DNA of 14,764 nt from Mageeibacillus sp. UBA1255 (GTDB lineage Bacteria; Bacillota; Clostridia; UBA1212; UBA1255): the NCBI GenBank assembly GCA_002308795.1, contig DBVV01000130.1:1-14764 (forward strand), given 5' to 3'. The position numbers and the translations under genes were made by a program. Of this stretch, positions 1 to 6,055 are shown piece by piece; the first letter of the stretch is position 1, and every line of letters starts with the position of its first letter. The notes below the pieces were generated by a model. The model did not search any database. It saw nothing but the letters and a program-made list of their open reading frames with translations, and was not told the DNA's origin.

Positions 1-55
1 ACTCGGTTCGCCCATTTGCCATTTGCCATTTGCCATTGTCATCACTCGGTTCGCC
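1..55. repeat. CATTTGC tandem repeat flanked by a 12-bp direct repeat
   Basis: Three perfect head-to-tail copies of the heptamer CATTTGC occupy 13-33, followed by a degenerate fourth unit (CATTGTC, 34-40). The array sits between two identical copies of ACTCGGTTCGCC at 1-12 and 44-55, giving a 43-bp period. It lies just beyond the plsY stop codon at the very edge of the window, so its full extent cannot be seen. No terminator hairpin is visible here for the plsY transcript. It could be the end of a dispersed intergenic repeat family or simply local slippage DNA. Confidence 0.75.
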
Positions 56-64
56 TGCATTCGC

Positions 65-703
65 TCACTTCTTCGGCTTGTCACCGAAAATGTTGAACCG
101 GGACTCCTTGCCGTGGAAAAGGCGGTTGATATTCTCGTGATGCCTTGCCCACACGAACACCACGCAGGCGGTGAAAGCGATCTTAGCCGGAAGAGAAGGG
201 CAGATGAACCAGAGCAGGATCGCACCGGCGAGAAGGCCGGAAAGAGTTGACACCGACATGATCTTCACCGTCAGGAGCAGGACGGTCATCACCGCGAAAG
301 CCAGAAGACCGCAGCGCCAGTCGAGCATAAAAGCCATGGCCAGGACGGTAAGAAAACCCTTGCCGCCGTGAAAACCGTACCAGACCGGGTAAGCGTGACC
401 GAGGAGGCAGAACACGCCGGAGACCCAGACACCGTTTATCCAGCCCATGCCCGTGAGCATGAACAGGAGGCCGGAGATCGCCGGAAGCAGTGCGCTTTTT
501 GCAAGATCGAGCACGAACACCCACCAGGCATATTTTGAACCGTAGACTCGCTTAAAATTCGAGAAACCGGCGTTCCCGCTGCCGGAATTGCGGATATCTT
601 CACCATAGATGCGGCGGGACAATATTATGGCGGGGTTCAGCCCGCATACCAGGTATGATCCGACGGCACAAGCGACGGCGACAATTATCTTAACTGCCAG
701 CAT
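65..703 (-). CDS. plsY: Glycerol-3-phosphate acyltransferase PlsY
   Basis: This integral membrane enzyme transfers an acyl group from acyl-phosphate to sn-glycerol-3-phosphate, making lysophosphatidic acid, the first committed step of phospholipid synthesis. At 212 residues it has the usual family length. Hydrophobic segments run throughout (about 4-25, 58-84, 90-105, 117-165, 172-187). The three conserved PlsY motifs are visible: RNSGSGNAGFSNFKR (residues 38-52), GHAYPVWYGFHGGKG (102-116) and RHHENINRLFHGKES (187-201). In motif 1 the usual Gly-Ala-Thr-Asn reads Gly-Phe-Ser-Asn, a mild divergence. The ATG start is supported by an AGAGGAGG site nine bases upstream. It follows the FakA-like kinase by 65 bases on the same strand, so it is probably the last gene seen of a fatty-acid-to-phospholipid operon. 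Identification is very secure; only the downstream end of the transcript is outside the window. Confidence 0.97.
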   Translation of the reverse strand: MLAVKIIVAVACAVGSYLVCGLNPAIILSRRIYGEDIRNSGSGNAGFSNFKRVYGSKYAWWVFVLDLAKSALLPAISGLLFMLTGMGWINGVWVSGVFCLLGHAYPVWYGFHGGKGFLTVLAMAFMLDWRCGLLAFAVMTVLLLTVKIMSVSTLSGLLAGAILLWFICPSLPAKIAFTACVVFVWARHHENINRLFHGKESRFNIFGDKPKK

Positions 704-768
704 ATATTATTGCCTCCTCTTACGGCCGTGGAACAGGAAAAAGTTCCCGGCGTTCTGCCCGCGGAAGG

Positions 769-2460
769 TTACTCGACCGCGATGATAAAGTCGTATATTT
801 CCTGTCCTCCGCTCACGCCGAACACCTCGACAAGAGGACGCGTTTTCTGAATATGATCGATAAAAGCACCGGTCTCGTCAGGCGAAACGTCGCAGCCGGA
901 GAATACTATACACACCTCGTGATCGTCGAAATCGATGGCATCGGCAAGGGCACACGCGGCGGCGAGGCGGTCGTCAGCGGCAGAAAGCACAGACTTGCCA
1001 AGAAAACCGATGTATTGACCGCTGTGAAGGTCGAAATCGACGTTGCGGGCATCACGCACGCAGCGGGAAACAGCAGCTGTAACGACGCCGGACATTGACG
1101 CACGCATATCTTCGATCATAGCGTCGGTGCCCAGGACGGGATTCATCATTGTCAGCGCAGCGTGACATTCGCCGATCGACGTAGACTCGATCACCGTCAC
1201 CGGAACGTCGGAATACATTGACGCCGCCTGCTTCGCAGCAAGGATTATATTGGAATTGTTAGGAAAAACTATTAAATGTTCGGCGTTGATCGAGCGAAAA
1301 GCGTCAATAAAATCGCCGGTGGACGGGTTCATGCTCTGTCCGCCCGTTATGATCTGATCGGCTCCGAGGTCACGGAAGCAGCGCGCGATCCCTTCTCCGG
1401 GGGCAACGCATACGATCCCGTACGGTTTGGCCCTGGTCACGATCTTTTTGCGCGGCTCTTCAGCTCCGGCGGCAGTATCAGGGTCAAGATTGCTGTGCTG
1501 CAGCGACATATTTTCGATCTTTACAGTTAAAAACTCGCCGTATTTTCGGCAGAACGCCAGCACGCGGTCCGGCGTCATCGTATGGACGTGGATCTTTAAA
1601 ATACTGCCGTTCCTGAACGCGACGATCGAATCACCCACCGTCTGAAGGAACGACCTCACTATATCGACGTCGAAATTATCCACGTCGCATTTAGCGTTCT
1701 GAAGCCTGACCAGCACCTCGGTGCAGTAGCCGTATTCCAGTTCGCTGTCAGCAGTAAACTGATCGAAATCAAGCTGTTTTACCTTGCCCGCGGCACCGGA
1801 AGCATCATCGCCGGAGCCGATACCGTCAAACCGGTCGGACGAACCGTCGTTACCGGATGCGAGAGCACTGCGCATACCCTCGATTATGTAAATGAATCCT
1901 GCTCCGCCCGAATCGACGACGCCTGCGTCTTTCAGAACGGACAGCAGATCAGGAGTACGCGCGAGGGATTTTTTCGCCGCGGCTGCAACGTCAGAAAGGA
2001 ACCCTTCGGGGCTGTCACTGTTATTGCCCCCGGCAAATTCAGAACTTTCGCGCGCAACGGTCAATACCGTTCCTTCGACGGGCGTCATCACCGCGCTGTA
2101 CGCTTTTCGCACGCCCGAATCGAAAGCCCTGGCGAGATTGTCCCTGTCCGCCTGTTCCAGATCCTCGAGTCCCTCTGCAAGGCCGCTGAAAAACTGGGAC
2201 AATATAACTCCGGAATTGCCTCTCGCGCATAAAAGCATGCCGTCCGCCGCGCTTTTCGCCGCACGTCCGACGTCGCTGTCAACTTTCTCGGGGTCGTCAA
2301 CGCCGCCCAGGAGCGTCAGCAGCATATTGCTGCCGGTATCGCCGTCAGGTATCGGGAAAACGTTGAGGTCATTGACCTCGTCCTCATGTTTTTTCAGGTT
2401 TGCGGCCCCCCAGCGGAGCATCACCGCAAAATCTGTGCCGTTAATGGTTCCTGCTGCCAT
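769..2460 (-). CDS. fakA: DAK2/DhaL-domain fatty acid kinase subunit FakA-like
   Basis: This is a probable ATP-binding kinase subunit that phosphorylates fatty acids presented by a DegV/FakB partner, giving acyl-phosphate for PlsY or PlsX. The 563-residue length matches the YloV/FakA family. The N-terminal DhaL-like kinase domain (about 1-200) has the Mg-nucleotide signature NVFPIPDGDTGSNM (33-46), the ARGNSGVILSQFFSGL segment (79-94) and the VVDSGGAGF element (181-189). A middle domain carries Cys246 (in YGYCTEV) and the His291-Val-His293 pair (LKIHVHT), the positions expected for the Cys/His cluster of FakA. The C-terminal domain (about 345-563) resembles the DegV-binding part. A low-complexity Gly/Ser/Asp linker (about 202-224) joins the first two domains. 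The ATG has a GGGGAAGGA site ahead of it that overlaps the end of the upstream DegV gene region, and the two genes are only 15 bases apart, arguing for co-transcription and translational coupling. Family assignment is firm; fatty acid as substrate is inferred from family and neighbours. Confidence 0.92.
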   Translation of the reverse strand: MAAGTINGTDFAVMLRWGAANLKKHEDEVNDLNVFPIPDGDTGSNMLLTLLGGVDDPEKVDSDVGRAAKSAADGMLLCARGNSGVILSQFFSGLAEGLEDLEQADRDNLARAFDSGVRKAYSAVMTPVEGTVLTVARESSEFAGGNNSDSPEGFLSDVAAAAKKSLARTPDLLSVLKDAGVVDSGGAGFIYIIEGMRSALASGNDGSSDRFDGIGSGDDASGAAGKVKQLDFDQFTADSELEYGYCTEVLVRLQNAKCDVDNFDVDIVRSFLQTVGDSIVAFRNGSILKIHVHTMTPDRVLAFCRKYGEFLTVKIENMSLQHSNLDPDTAAGAEEPRKKIVTRAKPYGIVCVAPGEGIARCFRDLGADQIITGGQSMNPSTGDFIDAFRSINAEHLIVFPNNSNIILAAKQAASMYSDVPVTVIESTSIGECHAALTMMNPVLGTDAMIEDMRASMSGVVTAAVSRCVRDARNVDFDLHSGQYIGFLGKSVLSAADDRLAAACALADAIDFDDHEVCIVFSGCDVSPDETGAFIDHIQKTRPLVEVFGVSGGQEIYDFIIAVE

Positions 2461-2475
2461 AAAAATCCTTCCCCA

Positions 2476-3396
2476 TCAGAGTTCGTCACGGATCGGACGG
2501 CCGACGCCGAATATTGCCACAGCATCAGGACCGACGGAAGCGCCGATGATCGGACCCATCATAAGCGTAGTAAGCACGCTCCCGGGCATTTCCGCGAGGA
2601 TCATACCGCGAAGCGCGTCAAGTTCTTCCGCGCGGCAGTCAGCGTGGGCAATGTATATCTCTCTTCCGTTGAAATCGGAGCCGTCTCCTGTTCCGTTCCC
2701 GTCTTCGCCGGACAATGCCGCCTTCAGCAGCGATATTATCGTTTTAAATGACGTCGCGCGCCCTTTCACCTTCATAACGGCCGCCTGCTCACCTTCGGTG
2801 TTGGCAATAATGATCGGTTTTACTCCCATCAGGTTCCCGAAGAATGCCGAAGTAGCCTTGATCCTTCCTGCCCTTTTCAAATATTCGAGCGAATGGACGG
2901 TCAGGAATTCGTTCGTTGTCCGGACAAGTTCCAGTATCCCTGACTCGACTTCGTCAATATTTTTACCTTCCATGGCGAGTTTCGCGCCGCCGATGGCGAT
3001 CATTCCCTCTCCCACACTGGCGTGGAGGCTGTCAATGCATCTTATCTGTGCGTCCGGGAATTCCTTTTTCAGTTCCTCCGCCTGCCTTTCGGCTGTAAAA
3101 ATGGAATTCGTCTGTTTATGAGAGCATGAAATATAGATCACGTCCTCGCCCAGGCTGAGATATTTGCGGAAAACGCGGTCAAATTCCTCCGGAGGCACCT
3201 GCGTCGTTGTTATACGCTCGCCGTTTCGGATTATATCGTAAAATCCGTGCGCCTCTTCCGCACTCCACGACAGATCGGCGACCTTTACCTCGCCGTTGTA
3301 CACCGTATTCATCCTGCCGTAGTCAATGCCGTATTTTTCCATCAGTTCCGGCGTCAGATCAGCGCAGGAATCAGTTATAATGCGAACTTTTCTCAT
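2476..3396 (-). CDS. DegV family protein, probable fatty-acid-binding FakB-like partner
   Basis: DegV/FakB proteins bind a fatty acid and present its carboxylate to FakA for phosphorylation. The 306-residue product starts MRKVRIITDSCADLTPELME, a typical DegV N-terminus. It also has the TTTQVPPEEF loop (63-72), SLHASVGEG (123-131), the HSLEYLKRAGRI segment (168-179) and GVKPIII (191-197). The reading frame is open for another 55 codons upstream, but I chose the ATG at 3394-3396 because it has an AAGGAG site eight bases before it, starts at the conserved domain boundary, and the extension overlaps the promoter. It is oddly divergent at ligand positions: the usual Gly-Thr-His-Thr-Gly-Pro near the C-terminus reads GASVGP (285-290), losing the histidine, and the usual Ser-Gly-Thr loop reads CSHKQTNS (91-98). 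It lies immediately upstream of the FakA-like gene. The DegV call is firm; the FakB role is inferred from that adjacency. Confidence 0.9.
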   Translation of the reverse strand: MRKVRIITDSCADLTPELMEKYGIDYGRMNTVYNGEVKVADLSWSAEEAHGFYDIIRNGERITTTQVPPEEFDRVFRKYLSLGEDVIYISCSHKQTNSIFTAERQAEELKKEFPDAQIRCIDSLHASVGEGMIAIGGAKLAMEGKNIDEVESGILELVRTTNEFLTVHSLEYLKRAGRIKATSAFFGNLMGVKPIIIANTEGEQAAVMKVKGRATSFKTIISLLKAALSGEDGNGTGDGSDFNGREIYIAHADCRAEELDALRGMILAEMPGSVLTTLMMGPIIGASVGPDAVAIFGVGRPIRDEL

Positions 3397-3444
3397 AGTT
3401 GTTTTCTCCTTATCATAAGCAGGGGCAGACTGCTCCCGATCGTA

Positions 3445-3450
3445 ATTATA
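3445..3450 (-). promoter_or_regulatory. Likely -10 box of the degV-fakA-plsY operon
   Basis: Read on the minus strand, a perfect TATAAT lies about 50 bases upstream of the DegV start codon. The region ahead of it is AT-rich (TTTTGA or TTGAGT at 16- and 14-base spacings), so the -35 box is poor or needs an activator. Position and strand fit transcription of the three-gene lipid operon. The box is seen directly; its use is inferred. Confidence 0.55.
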
Positions 3451-3490
3451 TTCTACTTTTCTAAACTCAAAATAAAGCGCCTTGGACAGC

Positions 3491-3516
3491 CCGGAAGCAG
3501 CCCGAAAGCTGCCCGG
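3491..3516. other. GC-rich inverted repeat between divergent lipid and PRPP genes
   Basis: CCGG-AA-GCAGC, a six-base loop CCGAAA, then GCTGC-CCGG form an imperfect dyad in the divergent intergenic region (3397-3616). It lies upstream of both predicted promoters, so it is not in either leader. It could be a regulator-binding site or a remnant hairpin. I do not recognise it as a FapR or FabT operator. Confidence 0.35.
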
Positions 3517-3554
3517 AGCAAGGAATTTATTGCACAAAAAACGCAAAAAAATTA

Positions 3555-3584
3555 TTGCCAACTGCCTGTTTTCGGTGGTATAAT
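3555..3584 (+). promoter_or_regulatory. Strong extended -10 promoter of the PRPP synthetase gene
   Basis: TTGCCA (3555-3560) and TATAAT (3579-3584) are separated by 18 bases, and the -10 is preceded by TGG, giving the extended TGnTATAAT form. It lies 32 bases upstream of the ATG at 3617, leaving a very short leader with no room for a riboswitch. Confidence 0.8.
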
Positions 3585-3616
3585 CAAACCGAAAAAAACA
3601 CGGAGGTTTGTGTTAT

Positions 3617-4774
3617 ATGAGTCCTGAAAGAGCACCGTTCTCAGATCTCACACATCAGGTCGGCCCCATCGGCCTTATTGTTATGGAAAGCTGCCGCGAC
3701 CTGGGGCAGCGCGTTGATAAACACCTCAAAGAACTCCACGAAGAACAAAACGGATACGTACCGGACACGTTCATACTAAAAAGCCGCTGTCCGCGCTTCA
3801 GTAACGGCGAAGCGAAAGGAATTCTCGACGAATCCGTGCGAGGTAAGGACATCTATATTCTTGTCGACGTCGGAAACTACAGCCTCACCTACAACATAAT
3901 GGGCATACAGAATCACATGTCTCCTGACGATCACTACGCGGATCTGAAGCGTGTCATTCAGGCCATCGCGGGTAAGGCAAAAAGGATAAACGTCATAATG
4001 CCTTTCCTGTACGGCGGGCGTCAGCACAAGCGTGCCGCGAGAGAGTCTCTTGACTGCGCCAGCGCTATGATCGAACTTCAGAACCTCGGTGTGACTAACA
4101 TAATCACGTTTGACGCTCATGATTCTCGCGTTTCGAACGCCATTCCTCTTACAGGATTCGAAAACGTTCACCCCTACTACCAGCTGATGAAATCCATTCT
4201 CAGAGAAGTTCCGGACATCCAGGTAGATAAAGAACATCTGATGATGATCAGCCCCGATGAGGGCGGTATCCACCGGAACCTGTATTACTCGACGCTTTTC
4301 GGCCTTGATCTGGGCATTTTCGTTAAGCGCAGAGACTTCTCACGCATCGTTAACGGCCGTAACCCGATCGTTGCTCACGAATTTATCGGTTCGTCAGTTA
4401 AAGGTAAAGACGTGCTGATCATGGACGATATGCTTTCCTCCGGTGATTCGATACTTGACATAGCAAAAGAATTAAAGCGTCGCAAGGCCGGCCGTGTGTT
4501 CGCAGGTGTGACGTTCGCTATGTTCACTGACGGCATCAAACAATTCGATCAGTATTACAAAAAAGGCCTCATCGATAAGATCTTCTCCACCAACCTGACG
4601 TACCGCCGTCCTGAGCTGGCGGACAGGCCGTGGTTCGTGGAAGTAAGCATGTCCAAGTACATTGCGAAGCTTGTCGACGCACTCAACTATGACGAATCTA
4701 TCAGCGTGCTGCTCGACCCGCATCAGAGGATACTGAACCTGCTCGAGCGCCATAACCGCGGCGAGAAGATCTGA
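3617..4774 (+). CDS. prs: Ribose-phosphate pyrophosphokinase (PRPP synthetase), long atypical form
   Basis: It makes phosphoribosyl pyrophosphate from ribose-5-phosphate and ATP for purine, pyrimidine, histidine, tryptophan and NAD synthesis. The 385-residue product exceeds the usual 310-320. Two tandem phosphoribosyltransferase-type folds are recognisable: ILDESVRGKDIYILVDV (69-85, matching the conserved ESVRGKDVF region), INVIMPFLYGGRQHKRAARE (124-143, equivalent to the ARQDRK ATP-binding stretch), FDAHDSR (165-171), the catalytic-loop lysine-arginine pair in VKRRD (236-240), and the PRPP-binding loop VLIMDDMLSSGDS (266-278). That loop differs from the classical DDMIDTAGT, and there is a C-terminal extension from about 330. 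The frame also opens at a TTG (3608), but the ATG at 3617 has a CGGAGG site (3601-3606) ten bases ahead, so I use it. It is monocistronic, between its own promoter and a terminator, and divergent from the lipid operon. Family membership is firm; activity of this divergent subgroup is inferred. Confidence 0.9.
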   Translation: MSPERAPFSDLTHQVGPIGLIVMESCRDLGQRVDKHLKELHEEQNGYVPDTFILKSRCPRFSNGEAKGILDESVRGKDIYILVDVGNYSLTYNIMGIQNHMSPDDHYADLKRVIQAIAGKAKRINVIMPFLYGGRQHKRAARESLDCASAMIELQNLGVTNIITFDAHDSRVSNAIPLTGFENVHPYYQLMKSILREVPDIQVDKEHLMMISPDEGGIHRNLYYSTLFGLDLGIFVKRRDFSRIVNGRNPIVAHEFIGSSVKGKDVLIMDDMLSSGDSILDIAKELKRRKAGRVFAGVTFAMFTDGIKQFDQYYKKGLIDKIFSTNLTYRRPELADRPWFVEVSMSKYIAKLVDALNYDESISVLLDPHQRILNLLERHNRGEKI

Positions 4775-4800
4775 GAGCCTGTACGGATCACAGAAATATA

Positions 4801-4845
4801 AAATACCGCATATTCAGTTTGAGCGACTGATATGCGGTATTTTTT
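4801..4845. terminator. Strong rho-independent terminator, probably bidirectional
   Basis: A 13-bp stem (4801-4813 with 4830-4842) carrying ACCGCATAT continues after one bulged T into a 3-bp CAG/CTG stem and a nine-base loop (4818-4826). It ends in a run of six T on the plus strand (4840-4845). On the minus strand the stem is followed by TTTTATATTT, so the same element can also end the convergent glycosidase operon whose last gene stops at 4916. Confidence 0.92.
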
Positions 4846-4915
4846 GATGGTTCGCTCCGCCGGTTACTTACCTGTTTTCCGCCACACTTCACCAATTAAA
4901 AATGACGGCGTCTGT

Positions 4916-6013
4916 TCAGTCTTCTGTGAACACCTTTTTAATGGCATCGAGGTAACCTGTGCCGTAGACGTTATCAGGAAGCAAGTAGCTCATTTCGGTC
5001 CATTCATTCCAGCTGTTGATCGTGATAAGATTCACGCCGGTCTTGTCCGCGAAATCACGTACCGCATACAGCGCCTTCTCCACGTTCTCGGGAGTATTAT
5101 TCTTCAGAATACCGTAACGCATCGAATTAAAGCGCGGGTTATTGTCCCACCCGAGCGAAACGTGCGGATAATATACCGGTCCGAGCGACGCGAACTTCTC
5201 CCAGAAGCCCTTAACATCCTCCATAACCACGTTGTAATCGCGGTCGATGTCAACGAAATGTACGTACTGGTAGTTCGTCGTGCTGTCAAATCCGAGGATC
5301 TTCGCGATCTCCGACGAATAAAGATGTTCGCCGTCAACGCCTGTAAGATTATGTATGCGCTCGCCCCAAAGGATCAGCTGTAGGTCAAGCCCCGGATGTC
5401 CGGCTTTCGCCGTCTTTTCCCTGAAGCTCTCCAGTGCGGCTCTGGTATTATCGATCCCGCCCAGACCGTTTATGAGGTTGTCAATATCGTATATCGCGAA
5501 CACCGGTTTCCCGCCGATCCTGTAATAATTCGGCTGGCTGAAGTAGCGCTCGATCACCCTGTCGCACACGATATCGAACTGAACGCGGTCAACTGCTCCC
5601 AGCCACACAGGTACGTCCGGTCCGTCCGAGATGCGCTTGTCCCACGTATACCCGGCGTCGTGGTTCGCCCACATAAGATAGAATTTCATCTTATCGCGGT
5701 TCTTTGCCTTCAGGAAACCGTCGTTCAGGCAGCACTCGAGGAACGGTCTTCTGTCGTACCAGTACCAGTCGTATATAAATACGTTTACGCCGTGCGACGA
5801 TGCGAGTTCGATCTGTTCCTCCATTGTCTCCGGCTCTGCTTCGTCCTTATATCCAAGGAGCGGTACGCGGGGCAGCAGATGTCCTTCAAACTTGGGCGTG
5901 GCTTTCCTGACCGACTGCCATTCGCCTTCTCCGTCAGGCCAGAAGATGCGAGTTCTTACTTCGTGTCCCGTGTATGACGGCCAGATATATGCCGCGATAT
6001 CATATTTTTTCAT
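4916..6013 (-). CDS. GH99-like / WbsX-family glycan-acting protein
   Basis: A 365-residue protein resembling the WbsX/GH99-like TIM-barrel family, found in polysaccharide clusters and related to endo-acting alpha-mannosidases. Diagnostic stretches are AAYIWPSYTG (7-16), HGVNVFIYDWYWYDRRPFLE (74-93), LMWANHD (113-119), YYRIGGKPVFAIYD (163-176), YYPHVSLGWDNNPR (281-294) and the C-terminal INSWNEWTEMSYLLPDNVYG (332-351). The acidic residues of the last stretch (Glu337, Glu340) are the likely active-site group. It covers essentially the whole family domain and nothing else. There is no signal peptide or membrane segment, so it should be cytoplasmic. The ATG has a GAGGAGG site nine bases upstream and lies 42 bases after the preceding glycosidase gene, so it is the last gene of a three-gene operon. 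WbsX proteins are sometimes labelled glycosyltransferases; here, beside two glycosidase-like genes, a hydrolytic role is more likely, but substrate and direction of catalysis are unknown. Confidence 0.82.
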   Translation of the reverse strand: MKKYDIAAYIWPSYTGHEVRTRIFWPDGEGEWQSVRKATPKFEGHLLPRVPLLGYKDEAEPETMEEQIELASSHGVNVFIYDWYWYDRRPFLECCLNDGFLKAKNRDKMKFYLMWANHDAGYTWDKRISDGPDVPVWLGAVDRVQFDIVCDRVIERYFSQPNYYRIGGKPVFAIYDIDNLINGLGGIDNTRAALESFREKTAKAGHPGLDLQLILWGERIHNLTGVDGEHLYSSEIAKILGFDSTTNYQYVHFVDIDRDYNVVMEDVKGFWEKFASLGPVYYPHVSLGWDNNPRFNSMRYGILKNNTPENVEKALYAVRDFADKTGVNLITINSWNEWTEMSYLLPDNVYGTGYLDAIKKVFTED

Positions 6014-6055
6014 GCTGTTTAGCCTCCTCGTTATCCGTTTGCTCGTTTTGAAATT

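Noticed and set aside
1..40. CRISPR array at the left edge
   Set aside because: The repeat unit is only seven bases with no spacers, and no cas genes are present.
1892..3121. A 409-codon plus-strand open frame across the FakA-like and DegV genes
   Set aside because: It is antisense to two confidently identified genes, is Ser/Pro/Ala-rich without recognisable motifs, and has no ribosome binding site. It is a shadow of codon bias.
3397..3561. A 55-codon N-terminal extension of the DegV gene
   Set aside because: The conserved domain begins at the internal ATG (3394-3396), which has a proper AAGGAG site; the extension overlaps the likely promoter.
4913..4932. TGTTCA/TGAACA inverted repeat at the end of the GH99-like gene as that operon's terminator
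   Set aside because: The stem is AT-rich and only six pairs, with no adjacent T run on the minus strand; the hairpin at 4801-4845 is a far better candidate.
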